From Acidaminococcus fermentans_A (GTDB lineage Bacteria; Bacillota; Negativicutes; Acidaminococcales; Acidaminococcaceae), in the NCBI RefSeq assembly GCF_052216985.1, contig NZ_JBQOUY010000003.1, forward strand, positions 62,001 through 126,000: DNA of 64,000 nucleotides, written 5' to 3'. The position numbers and the translations under genes are program-made. Below the pieces are notes generated by a model, which saw only the letters and a list, made by a program, of their open reading frames with translations, was not told the DNA's origin and made no database searches. Numbering within the stretch: position 1 is the first letter of the stretch; each line of letters begins with the position of its first letter. This document shows positions 1 to 7,138 of the stretch, one piece after another.

Positions 1-68
1 ATCTGGATGAGCTCCTGGATGCCCTGATGCTGGCGGAACAGGCCAAAAAACTCCAGCAGGTGAAATAA
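1..68 (+). CDS. prfA: Peptide chain release factor 1, C-terminal end (partial)
   Basis: Only the last 21 codons are inside the window, read in the frame that stops at 66-68. The residues (LDELLDALMLAEQAKKLQQ) match the usual RF1 tail, an acidic helix of the type D-L-D-x-x-x-D-A-L-x-x-A-x-Q-A. RF1 reads UAA and UAG stop codons and releases the peptide from the ribosome. The next gene is prmC, the methyltransferase that modifies the GGQ glutamine of RF1, starting 1 base after this stop. That pairing is standard and supports the call. The catalytic part lies outside the window. Confidence 0.85.
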   Translation, partial: LDELLDALMLAEQAKKLQQVK

Positions 69-69
69 G

Positions 70-978
70 ATGCAGCAACAGAGAACCGTATGGACCATAT
101 TGAAGATCCTCCAATGGACCCAGCAGTACTTCAGCTCCAAAGGCGTGGAAAACCCGCGCCTGGATGCGGAAGTGCTGCTTTGTGCTGTGCTGGACAAGAG
201 CCGGATCCAGCTGTACACCAATTTTGACGAGCCCTTGGAAGAACAGGAACTGAAACAGTACCGGGAGTATGTGGCCCGGCGGGCGGCTAGGGAACCGGTG
301 GCCTACATCCTTGGCCATAAGGGTTTCCTCCATTATGATTTCAAAGTGACCCGGGATACGCTGATTCCCCGTCCGGAAACGGAGCTCCTGGTGGAACAGC
401 TGGTGAGCCTGAACAAGGCGAAGGGTCCAGTGTGGATCCTGGACCTGGGCTGCGGCAGCGGAGCCATCATCGATTCCCTCCTGGCGGAACTGCCGGAAGC
501 CCAGGGCATGGGCGTAGATATCAATCCAGGGGCGGCAGCGGTGACCCGGGAAAACGCGGAAAATCTTGGGGTGGGGGACCGGCTGGAAACGGTGGTGTCT
601 GATTTGTATGAAAAAGTGCCCCAGGAACCGAAGTTCCAGGTACTGGTCTCTAACCCGCCCTACATCCCGGAAGGGGATCTGGCCGGGCTCCAGGCAGAAG
701 TCCACCGGGAACCCAGGCAGGCCCTGGACGGCGGCCGGGATGGTTTGGATTTTTACCGGCGGATCCTCCGAGATGTGTGGACGTATCTGGATCCGGAAGG
801 CATGGTGGCTTTTGAAATCGGCCAGGGCCAGGGAGAAGAGGTAGCCCGGCTGTGCCGGGAAGCCGGCCTGGACTGTGTAAAAATACGCAAAGATTACGGA
901 GACATCGACCGGATGGTCTTTGCCACCAAAGGGGGAACGGTCTATGGAAACGCAATATTGGAAATTAAAGAAAGATGA
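70..978 (+). CDS. prmC: Peptide chain release factor N5-glutamine methyltransferase PrmC
   Basis: A 302-residue SAM-dependent methyltransferase that methylates the GGQ glutamine of release factors 1 and 2. An N-terminal helical substrate-binding domain covers about residues 1-95. A Rossmann methyltransferase domain follows, with the SAM-binding motif DLGCGSGAI (about 118-126) and the diagnostic NPPYIPEGD motif (about 192-200), whose N-P-P-Y binds the target glutamine. The length is slightly more than the usual 275-290 because the last 12 codons run into the following tsaC gene (35-base overlap). It sits right behind prfA and is probably translationally coupled to it. Confidence 0.95.
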   Translation: MQQQRTVWTILKILQWTQQYFSSKGVENPRLDAEVLLCAVLDKSRIQLYTNFDEPLEEQELKQYREYVARRAAREPVAYILGHKGFLHYDFKVTRDTLIPRPETELLVEQLVSLNKAKGPVWILDLGCGSGAIIDSLLAELPEAQGMGVDINPGAAAVTRENAENLGVGDRLETVVSDLYEKVPQEPKFQVLVSNPPYIPEGDLAGLQAEVHREPRQALDGGRDGLDFYRRILRDVWTYLDPEGMVAFEIGQGQGEEVARLCREAGLDCVKIRKDYGDIDRMVFATKGGTVYGNAILEIKER

Positions 979-2050
979 ACCGCTGGAATCTCAGCTGGAA
1001 TCGGCGGCGAAACTTCTCCGGCAGGGAGAAGTGGTGGCCTTTCCTACAGAAACGGTATACGGTCTGGGAGCGGACGGTCTGAACGGGGAAGCCTGCCGGA
1101 AGATCTTTGCCGCTAAAGGAAGGCCGGCGGACAATCCCCTGATCCTCCACATCAGTGACAAGGAAGAAATCCGACCTTTGACCTCCGGTCTTTCGCCCAT
1201 GGCGGAAAAACTCATGGAAGCCTTTTGGCCCGGTCCCATGACCCTGATCGTGCCCAAGTCGGAAATCATCCCGGAAGTGGTCACGGCTGGCCAGGAAACA
1301 GTGGCGGTCCGGTTCCCCAGCGATCCGGTGGCCCGGGCGCTGATCCGCCTGACCGGACGGCCTTTGGCGGCTCCTTCTGCCAATAAATCCGGAAAACCCA
1401 GCCCCACCAATGCCCAGGATGTGCTCCAGGATATGGACGGCATCATCGGCGGTGTAGTGGACGGCGGTGCCTGTGATATCGGAGTGGAAAGCACTATCAT
1501 CGATACCACTGGGACGGTACCGGTGATCCTCCGGCCCGGGGGCATCACGGAAGAAATGATCCAAGAGGCGATGGGAGAAGTGGAGCTGGATCCGGGATTG
1601 GTACGGCCGGATCAGAAACCCAAGGCTCCGGGCATGAAGTACCGCCATTATGCCCCCAAGGCCCCTATGGTGCTCATCGAAGGGCCGGAAGCCGGCCTGG
1701 GAGTGATCCGGGCAGCCATCATGGCGGAAGCCTGGGGACTGAAGGTGGGTGTGCTGGCTCTGGACGAAACGGTCCAGCATCTGCCTCACACGGCCAGCCT
1801 GGTGATCTGCGATGCTGGGAAGGATATGGAAGATCTGGCGGAGAACCTCTATACGGAGCTGCGGGAATTCGACCGGCAGCAGGTGGATATCATCCTGGGA
1901 GAAGGGGTCCCCACTCAGGGACTGGGCCTGGCCATCATGAACCGGATGCGGAAAAGCGCCGGCCATAATATCTTGGTCTACGACCGGGGAATGTTCAAGA
2001 AAAAGAGCGGACAGGTGCCGGAATTCCTGCAGGCCATGGTGGTGGAATAA
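944..2050 (+). CDS. tsaC: L-threonylcarbamoyladenylate synthase (TsaC/Sua5 family, YwlC-like)
   Basis: Makes threonylcarbamoyl-AMP from threonine, bicarbonate and ATP, the first step of t6A37 tRNA modification. The YrdC-type domain fills about residues 15-200, with the basic pocket shown by FPTETVYGLG, KGRP and SANKSGKPSPT. A linker containing PGMKYRHYAPKAP leads to the C-terminal Sua5 domain, so this is the long Sua5 form (368 residues) and not the short TsaC form. An in-frame ATG lies 24 bases upstream, but the start at 944 is chosen because a GGGGGA ribosome site lies 8 bases before it. It overlaps the 3' end of prmC. Confidence 0.92.
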   Translation: METQYWKLKKDEPLESQLESAAKLLRQGEVVAFPTETVYGLGADGLNGEACRKIFAAKGRPADNPLILHISDKEEIRPLTSGLSPMAEKLMEAFWPGPMTLIVPKSEIIPEVVTAGQETVAVRFPSDPVARALIRLTGRPLAAPSANKSGKPSPTNAQDVLQDMDGIIGGVVDGGACDIGVESTIIDTTGTVPVILRPGGITEEMIQEAMGEVELDPGLVRPDQKPKAPGMKYRHYAPKAPMVLIEGPEAGLGVIRAAIMAEAWGLKVGVLALDETVQHLPHTASLVICDAGKDMEDLAENLYTELREFDRQQVDIILGEGVPTQGLGLAIMNRMRKSAGHNILVYDRGMFKKKSGQVPEFLQAMVVE

Positions 2051-2057
2051 GAGAAGG

Positions 2058-2086
2058 GGGGTGTTGCACGTTACGTGCAACACCCC
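2058..2086 (+). terminator. Hairpin after tsaC, TGTTGCAC class
   Basis: A perfect 13-bp stem (GGGGTGTTGCACG) with a 3-base TTA loop lies 7 bases after the tsaC stop codon. There is no downstream T-run: repeat element R1-A follows directly. It may end transcription weakly, or it may belong to the repeat unit, because the same stem-loop precedes R1-C. Confidence 0.6.
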
Positions 2087-2087
2087 T

Positions 2088-2310
2088 GGTCTCATAAGCC
2101 GCATAGCGGCTCGGTCTCGGGTCTCGAGTCTCGAGCCGAATGAGAAATTTGCAAGCAAATTTTTTGAATGTACAAACCCTAATCTGCTAACGATAAGATA
2201 TTCGTTTCTATATCCAGCACGATACTAATTCTACACCTTCAAAAGAACCTGGCCATGGGGACAGGTTCTATCCAACGGCTCGAGACTCACGACTCGAGAC
2301 CCGAGACCTC
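2088..2310. repeat. Intergenic repeat element R1, copy A (223 bp)
   Basis: First of four near-identical copies in the window (others at 5843, 8156 and 55381). It begins GGTCTCATAAG, then has a short palindrome AGCCGC-ATA-GCGGCT. A left array of three 7-bp units follows at 2113-2133 (GGTCTCG, GGTCTCG, AGTCTCG). The core is about 147 bp and holds two inverted repeats, AAATTTGC-aa-GCAAATTT and AGAACCTG...CAGGTTCT. It ends in an inverted array of four 7-bp units at 2281-2308 (CGAGACT, CACGACT, CGAGACC, CGAGACC). Terminator-like hairpins flank it on both sides. No transposase or protein-coding constraint is visible. It fills most of the 378-base gap between tsaC and rpiB. Confidence 0.9.
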
Positions 2311-2316
2311 AAAAAT

Positions 2317-2342
2317 GGGGCTGTTGCGCATGCAACAACCCC
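2317..2342 (+). terminator. Hairpin on the right side of R1-A, TGTTGC class
   Basis: Stem GGGG-C-TGTTGC with loop GCAT and return arm GCAACA-A-CCCC, followed by a T-rich stretch (gtcttttctctttt). It lies just upstream of the rpiB promoter region and could insulate rpiB from upstream readthrough. Confidence 0.6.
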
Positions 2343-2370
2343 CCGTCTTTTCTCTTTTCCCCCTTTGTGT

Positions 2371-2376
2371 TACAAT
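2371..2376 (+). promoter_or_regulatory. Probable rpiB promoter -10 box (extended)
   Basis: TACAAT preceded by TG one base away (TGtTACAAT), an extended -10 arrangement. The -35 region is poor (TTTTCT at about 17 bases). It lies 52 bases before the rpiB start, in an otherwise empty spacer. Confidence 0.45.
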
Positions 2377-2428
2377 GATTGAGGTATGCGGCAGACGCAT
2401 CGGACTATGGATGAGGGAGGCAAAACTC

Positions 2429-2866
2429 ATGAAAATCATGATCGGCTGTGATCACGGCGGTTTTGAATTGAAGGAAGTTTTGAAAAAATATCTGGCAGAC
2501 AAAGGTCATGAAGTGGAAGATGCCGGGGCCTATACCCCGGACCGGGTGGACTATCCGGATTATGCCAAAAAAGTGGGAGAAGCGGTGGCTGCCGGCAAGG
2601 CGGAACAGGGCATCCTGATCTGCGGCACCGGTCTGGGCATGTCCATTGCTGCCAATAAGATCCATGGCATCCGGGCTGCCGTCTGTGGAGACTGCTACAG
2701 CGCAGAAAAGGCCCGGGAACACAACAACGCCAATATCCTTTGCCTGGGAGCACGGGTGCTGGGCACCGGCCTGGCAGAACAAATCGTGGATGCCTACCTG
2801 GGAGCGTCCTTCCTGGGTAGCTACCATACCCAGAGAGTCCAGAAAATCATGGACCTGGAGAAATAA
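2429..2866 (+). CDS. rpiB: Ribose-5-phosphate isomerase B
   Basis: Interconverts ribose 5-phosphate and ribulose 5-phosphate in the pentose phosphate pathway. The 145-residue length and the motifs are typical of RpiB/LacAB: GCDHGGFELK near the N terminus, the catalytic cysteine in GILICGTGLGMSIAANK (about residues 60-76), and NANILCLGARV near residue 105. The start at 2429 is chosen for the GAGGGAGG ribosome site 8 bases upstream; reading frames extending further back run into repeat R1-A and are not credible. It heads a likely operon rpiB-ywlG-glyA-upp-dCMP deaminase. Confidence 0.95.
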   Translation: MKIMIGCDHGGFELKEVLKKYLADKGHEVEDAGAYTPDRVDYPDYAKKVGEAVAAGKAEQGILICGTGLGMSIAANKIHGIRAAVCGDCYSAEKAREHNNANILCLGARVLGTGLAEQIVDAYLGASFLGSYHTQRVQKIMDLEK

Positions 2867-2875
2867 GGTGGAAAC

Positions 2876-3418
2876 ATGGACAGAGAACAAATCGCACAAG
2901 AAATCGAAGAAGACGCAGAAGAACTGATCAGTATGGCCGGTGCCAAAGCCGGACAGGTCTTCGTGGTAGGCTGCAGTACCAGTGAGGTCCTGGGTAATAA
3001 GATCGGTACCGGGGGCTCCATGGAAATGGCGAAGGTCCTGTATGCCACTCTGCAGAAGGTCTGCCGGAAGCATAAACTGATCCTGGCGGCTCAGTGCTGC
3101 GAGCATTTGAACCGGGCCCTTGTGGTGGAACAGAAAGCCATGGAAAAATTCGGCTGGCAGCAAGTCACAGTCCGTCCCATCGAACATGCAGGAGGTGCTT
3201 TTGCCGCTACGGCTTACAATGAATTGAAGAATCCGGTGGTGGTGGAAGAAATCAAGGCGGACCTGGGGATGGATATCGGCCAGACCCTGATCGGGATGCA
3301 TCTGAAGCGGGTGGCTGTTCCGGTGCGTCTATCCCGGAAGACACTGGGCAATGCGGTGCTGACTGCGGCACGGACCCGTCCGCCCCTGATCGGCGGAGAA
3401 CGGGCTGTCTACAAATAA
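2876..3418 (+). CDS. ywlG: UPF0340 family protein (YwlG-like)
   Basis: A 180-residue member of the conserved Firmicute family typified by Bacillus YwlG, usually found between rpiB/ywlF and glyA as here. The hallmark segments are the N-terminal VVGCSTSEVLGNKIG stretch (about residues 30-44), QCCEHLNRALV (about 73-83), VRPIEHAGGAFA (about 99-110) and the C-terminal RTRPPLIGGERAVY. No biochemical function is established for the family that I can name. No membrane segment or signal peptide is visible. It begins 9 bases after rpiB with ribosome site AAGGTGG. Confidence 0.9.
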   Translation: MDREQIAQEIEEDAEELISMAGAKAGQVFVVGCSTSEVLGNKIGTGGSMEMAKVLYATLQKVCRKHKLILAAQCCEHLNRALVVEQKAMEKFGWQQVTVRPIEHAGGAFAATAYNELKNPVVVEEIKADLGMDIGQTLIGMHLKRVAVPVRLSRKTLGNAVLTAARTRPPLIGGERAVYK

Positions 3419-3476
3419 AGAGGGAGGCCTGGCATCAGGCTGCCCCCAATCAATCCATCGAGGAGGAAAGAACGAG

Positions 3477-4724
3477 ATGAATAACCAGGAACTGCGTCAG
3501 GCAGATCCCCAGGTTGCTGCGGCAATCGGAGAAGAGCTGGGGAGACAGCGCCATAAAATCGAGCTGATCGCCTCGGAGAACTTTGTGTCTCCCGCTGTCA
3601 TGGAAGCCATGGGGACTGTGCTGACCAATAAGTATGCGGAAGGCTATCCCGGCCACCGGTATTACGGGGGCTGTGAATTCGTGGATAAAGTAGAAGAGCT
3701 GGCCCGGGAAAGAGCCTGTGAATTGTTCGGAGCAGAACATGCCAATGTCCAGCCTCATTGCGGCGCCAATGCCAACCTGGCAGCGTTTTTTGCTTTTGTA
3801 CAGCCAGGGGATACGGTGATGGGCATGAACTTGTCCGAAGGGGGCCATCTGTCCCATGGATCCCCGGTGAATATCTCCGGAAAATATTTCCATATCGTCC
3901 CCTATGGAGTGGATCCAGAAACGGAACGGATCGATTATGACAAACTGGAGAAGATTGCGGAGGAATGCCGGCCCAAGATGATCATCGGGGGAGCCAGCGC
4001 CTATCCCCGGATCATCGACTTTGAACGGATGGCAGCCATTGCCCACAAAGTAGGAGCAGTACTCATGATCGACATGGCCCATATTGCCGGCTTGGTGGCT
4101 GCCGGGCTCCATCCCAGCCCGATCCCCTATGCGGATGTGGTGACCACCACTACCCATAAGACCCTCCGGGGGCCCCGGGGCGGCATGATCCTGTGTCCGG
4201 AAAAATATGCCAAGCAGATCGATAAGGCGGTATTCCCTGGCACCCAGGGCGGTCCCCTCATGCACATCATCGCAGCCAAAGCGGTGGCACTGGGCGAAGC
4301 ACTGAAACCGGAATTCAAGGAATACCAGAAACAGATTATCAAGAATGCAGCTGCCCTGGCGGATGAACTGACCCAGCAGGGACTGCGTCTGGTTTCCGGC
4401 GGCACGGACAACCATTTGGTGCTGGTGGATACCCGGTCCAAGGATCTGACCGGTAAGGATGCGGAACATATGCTGGATGCCATCGGCATCACCTGCAACA
4501 AGAATACCATCCCCAATGATCCGGCCAGCCCCTTTGTGACCAGCGGTATCCGGCTGGGGGCTCCGGCAGCTACCACCCGGGGCTTCCTGGAAGAGGATTT
4601 CCGGGAAGTGGCCAAAATCATCGGCTTGGTGCTCAGCAACCCCGGAAAAGAAGAAGCCCAGAAAGAAGCTGCGGCCCGAGTGGCTGCCCTGTGCGAAAAA
4701 CATCCTCTCTATCCGAATCTGTAA
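3477..4724 (+). CDS. glyA: Serine hydroxymethyltransferase
   Basis: PLP enzyme that moves a one-carbon unit from serine to tetrahydrofolate, giving glycine and methylene-THF. The length (415 residues) is normal. Family landmarks are ELIASENFVSPAVMEAMG near the N terminus, YPGHRYYGGCEFVD (about residues 60-73), the PLP-lysine segment TTTTHKTLRGPRGG (lysine near 227) and FVTSGIRLGAPAATTRG near 345. The ribosome site GAGGAGGAAAG lies just upstream of the ATG. The neighbours upp and dCMP deaminase link it to thymidylate and pyrimidine metabolism. Confidence 0.97.
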   Translation: MNNQELRQADPQVAAAIGEELGRQRHKIELIASENFVSPAVMEAMGTVLTNKYAEGYPGHRYYGGCEFVDKVEELARERACELFGAEHANVQPHCGANANLAAFFAFVQPGDTVMGMNLSEGGHLSHGSPVNISGKYFHIVPYGVDPETERIDYDKLEKIAEECRPKMIIGGASAYPRIIDFERMAAIAHKVGAVLMIDMAHIAGLVAAGLHPSPIPYADVVTTTTHKTLRGPRGGMILCPEKYAKQIDKAVFPGTQGGPLMHIIAAKAVALGEALKPEFKEYQKQIIKNAAALADELTQQGLRLVSGGTDNHLVLVDTRSKDLTGKDAEHMLDAIGITCNKNTIPNDPASPFVTSGIRLGAPAATTRGFLEEDFREVAKIIGLVLSNPGKEEAQKEAAARVAALCEKHPLYPNL

Positions 4725-4745
4725 TTGGGAAAGGAGCCTGTACCC

Positions 4746-5372
4746 ATGCAAGTCCATGTTGTGAACCATCCTCTGATCAAAGAAAAAATGACCCATTTGC
4801 GTGACAAAAAGACAGCTCCCCGGAATTTTCGGCGGCTGCTGGATGAAATCGCCCAGCTGCTCTTGTTCGAAGTGACCCGTGATCTCCCCATCCGGGAAGT
4901 ACCGGTGACGACACCGATCGCGGAAACCACCGGGTACGAATTGGCCATCAGTGGCATCACGGTAGTCCCCATCCTGCGGGCCGGCTTAGGTTTTCTGGAT
5001 GCCGTCCTGGATCTGGTACCGGAAGCCCGGGTGGGCCATATCGGATTGACCCGGGATGAGGAAACCCTCCAGCCCATCAAATACTACTGCAAGATCCCCA
5101 AAGACAAGGAAGCGGAAGTCATCCTCATCGACCCCATGCTGGCCACTGGCGGCAGTGCGGCTGCGGCTCTGACGATGCTGAAGGAAGAGGGCTACAAACA
5201 TTTCCGGTTCATGTGTTTGGTGGCCGCTCCGGAAGGGGTGGAACTGGTCAACAAAGAACATCCAGATGTACCCATCTATACGGCCGCCCTGGACGACCAT
5301 CTCAACGAGCACGGCTATATCGTACCTGGTCTAGGAGATGCTGGGGACCGGGTATTCGGGACGGTGGAATGA
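4746..5372 (+). CDS. upp: Uracil phosphoribosyltransferase
   Basis: Salvages uracil with PRPP to make UMP. The product is 208 residues, the usual length. The PRPP-binding loop is IDPMLATGGSAAAALTM (about residues 129-145), and the uracil-binding C-terminal segment YIVPGLGDAGDRVFGT is intact. The start at 4746 gives the standard N terminus (MQVHVVNHPLIKEKMTHLRD) and follows AAAGGAG. It lies 21 bases after glyA in the common glyA-upp Firmicute order. Confidence 0.96.
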   Translation: MQVHVVNHPLIKEKMTHLRDKKTAPRNFRRLLDEIAQLLLFEVTRDLPIREVPVTTPIAETTGYELAISGITVVPILRAGLGFLDAVLDLVPEARVGHIGLTRDEETLQPIKYYCKIPKDKEAEVILIDPMLATGGSAAAALTMLKEEGYKHFRFMCLVAAPEGVELVNKEHPDVPIYTAALDDHLNEHGYIVPGLGDAGDRVFGTVE

Positions 5373-5375
5373 ACC

Positions 5376-5828
5376 ATGGACAGACCTGATTGGGACAGTT
5401 ATTTCATGGAAATCGCCGAGGTGGTTTCCAAACGGTCCACTTGTCTGCGCAGGAAAGTGGGAGCCGTCCTGGTGAAGGATCGGCAGATCCTGGCCACTGG
5501 GTACAATGGGACGCCCAAGGGACTGCCTCATTGTGAACAGGTAGGCTGTCTCCGGGAGAAACTCCATGTGCCCAGCGGGCAGAACCACGAACTGTGCCGG
5601 GGTATCCATGCGGAACAGAATGCGGTGATCCAGGCGGCGGTGAACGGGGTATCCACCCTGGGGGCTACCCTCTACTGCACCCACCAGCCCTGTGTGGTGT
5701 GTTCCAAGATCCTGATCAATGCCGGGATCAAGCGGATCGTTTACGCCAATCCCTATCCAGATAAGCTGGCTCAGGAAATGCTCCACGCGGACACGTCCCT
5801 GGAGCTGGAAGAATTTCATAAGAAGTGA
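5376..5828 (+). CDS. dCMP/cytidine deaminase family protein (ComEB-like)
   Basis: A 150-residue zinc-dependent deaminase, most likely deoxycytidylate deaminase making dUMP for thymidylate synthesis. The zinc and catalytic motif HAEQNAV is at about residues 73-79 and the second zinc motif PCVVCSKIL at about 109-117. The extended N-terminal part (CLRRKVGAVLVKDRQILATGYNG) and the inserted cysteine/histidine region (HCEQVGCLREKLHV) are typical of dCMP deaminase rather than cytidine deaminase. It starts 3 bases after the upp stop and is co-transcribed. R1-B follows the stop codon at once. Confidence 0.9.
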   Translation: MDRPDWDSYFMEIAEVVSKRSTCLRRKVGAVLVKDRQILATGYNGTPKGLPHCEQVGCLREKLHVPSGQNHELCRGIHAEQNAVIQAAVNGVSTLGATLYCTHQPCVVCSKILINAGIKRIVYANPYPDKLAQEMLHADTSLELEEFHKK

Positions 5829-5842
5829 GGGGGGTTGCCCCC

Positions 5843-6065
5843 GGTCTCATAAGCCGCATAGCGGCTCGGTCTCGGGTCTCGAGTCTCGAGCCGAATGAAA
5901 AATTTGCAAGCAAATTTTTTGAATGTACAAACCCTAATCTGCTAACGATAAGATATTCGTTTCTATATCCAGCACGATACTGGTTCTACACCTTCAAAAG
6001 AACCTGGCCATGGGGACAGGTTCTATCCAGCGGCTCGAGACTCACGACTCGAGACCCGAGACCTC
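5843..6065. repeat. Intergenic repeat element R1, copy B (223 bp)
   Basis: Same length and layout as copy A, differing at only a few bases (for example ACTGGTTCT for ACTAATTCT). The left heptamer array is at 5868-5888 (three units) and the right array at 6036-6063 (four units). Here the left flanking hairpin is cut down to GGGGG-ttg-CCCCC at 5830-5842, as if the inner TGTTGCAC arms had been deleted. It lies between two convergent genes. Confidence 0.9.
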
Positions 6066-6070
6066 AAAAA

Positions 6071-6100
6071 GAGGCTGTTGCGCATGCAACAGCCCCTTTT
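6071..6100. terminator. Bidirectional terminator between R1-B and the FliB-like gene
   Basis: Stem GGCTGTTGC (6073-6081), loop GCAT, return arm GCAACAGCC (6086-6094). A-run AAAAA on the left (6066-6070) and TTTT on the right (6097-6100) let it work in both directions. It ends the minus-strand gene at 6105 and guards the plus-strand operon. Confidence 0.75.
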
Positions 6101-6104
6101 GCTG

Positions 6105-6974
6105 TCAGATCTTCTGAGAAAGCAGCAGATCTACATTCTCCGTATCGTACTCGATCTGTTCGGACCAGCGGCGGGCGGCTTCCAGGGCATCTCCAGTACG
6201 GGCCGCCTGGAGGAAGATGAAACAGGTGCTTTGGCGGGCGTAGCGGGCCAAGGTTTCCATGCCATAGGCCGCTTCCTGATCCAGCTGTCGGTAGAAGATG
6301 AACTGATAGAGCCGGTCAAAGAAAGCCAGGGGAGCTTTTGCCCGGTAGCTCCAGTATTGTTCCAGGGCTTCCGGCAGGGCAGCCAGGAGTCTCTGGAGAT
6401 CCTGGGTCCAGGCAGCATCGATGGGTTCTGTGACAGAAAGATCCTGAAGGATCTGGGTCAGTTCTTCCAGGGTCAGGTCCGGTGAGAAATGCAGTTCCTC
6501 TTCCGGCAATGCTTCCAGACCCATTTCTGCCAGCAGCTCCGGAAAGGTCAGCTGGACGCCGGTCTCTTCCTGGGTGAAGTGGAGAGGGCCTGGCAGGGCG
6601 GCTAGGATCTCGCAGGTCTTTTCGCAGCAGAGCCCGGTGCCACACAGGATGTATTCATACACATAAGTGAAGAAACGGGGATGGACGGTACAGATGTCGC
6701 ACAGGGCATCTTCTCCCAGTTCCTTGATCACCCGGCAGAGTCCATCCGGATCCAGCAGATAGCAGTATCCCCTGGGATCCAGCTGGAAATGCCAGGTATC
6801 TCCTTCTTTCACCATAGCCTGGCGCAGGTCGTTTCCCAGTTTTCCGGGCAGATGCTGGTAATAGTCTGCAGTGTCTTCATCGATGTCGATCTCCCATACT
6901 TGACAGCAGGTATGACGGCAGTCTCCTCCTTTGCAGCAAAAATCATTGAATCCTTCCGGGATGATGGAAATCAT
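6105..6974 (-). CDS. FliB-like (lysine-N-methylase family) cysteine-rich protein
   Basis: A 289-residue protein resembling the FliB family, known in Salmonella for methylating flagellin lysines. The N-terminal signature is visible: FNDFCCKGGDCRHTCCQVW (cysteines at residues 13, 14, 19, 23, 24). More cysteines follow in YCYLLDPDGLC, LCDICTVHPRF and LCGTGLCCEKTC, a pattern suited to a metal or iron-sulfur site. The C-terminal half is helical with no motif I recognise. No flagellar genes are near, so the substrate here is unknown. The start at 6974 has AGGAG upstream on the minus strand. It is divergent from the radical SAM gene at 7139. Confidence 0.75.
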   Translation of the reverse strand: MISIIPEGFNDFCCKGGDCRHTCCQVWEIDIDEDTADYYQHLPGKLGNDLRQAMVKEGDTWHFQLDPRGYCYLLDPDGLCRVIKELGEDALCDICTVHPRFFTYVYEYILCGTGLCCEKTCEILAALPGPLHFTQEETGVQLTFPELLAEMGLEALPEEELHFSPDLTLEELTQILQDLSVTEPIDAAWTQDLQRLLAALPEALEQYWSYRAKAPLAFFDRLYQFIFYRQLDQEAAYGMETLARYARQSTCFIFLQAARTGDALEAARRWSEQIEYDTENVDLLLSQKI

Positions 6975-7035
6975 GACAGAACACTCCTTTTTATAGAGAT
7001 GGCATCATTATAACACGGAAGAGGCAATGAAAAGA

Positions 7036-7065
7036 TTGGAACACTTTCACAGTTTATGGTAAAAT
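7036..7065 (+). promoter_or_regulatory. Promoter of the radical SAM gene
   Basis: TTGGAA (7036-7041), an 18-base spacer, then TAAAAT (7060-7065). On the other strand TATAAT (7009-7014) is a likely -10 box for the FliB-like gene, so the 164-base gap carries divergent promoters. A small GC-rich fold (ggctcctggcggggcc) lies in the plus-strand leader. Confidence 0.6.
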
Positions 7066-7138
7066 ATAGACTAAATTATTGTGAGAGTTTAGCTTCTGGC
7101 TCCTGGCGGGGCCGGAGTGGAAGTTCGAGGGGATTGTC

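Noticed and set aside
2113..2308. Heptamer arrays considered as a CRISPR array
   Set aside because: Units are 7 bp with no spacers, and no cas gene is present in the window.
2088..2310. R1 considered as an insertion sequence
   Set aside because: It is too short, encodes no transposase, and no flanking target duplication can be seen; non-autonomous mobility remains open.
5825..6220. Open frames running through the R1 copies (also near 8038-8445 and 55330-55677) that would encode similar 115-135-residue proteins
   Set aside because: They exist only because the repeat is nearly identical in each copy. Copy A has a stop in the same frame (ACTAATTC at about 2226), starts differ, there is no ribosome site, and the frames run into terminator hairpins.
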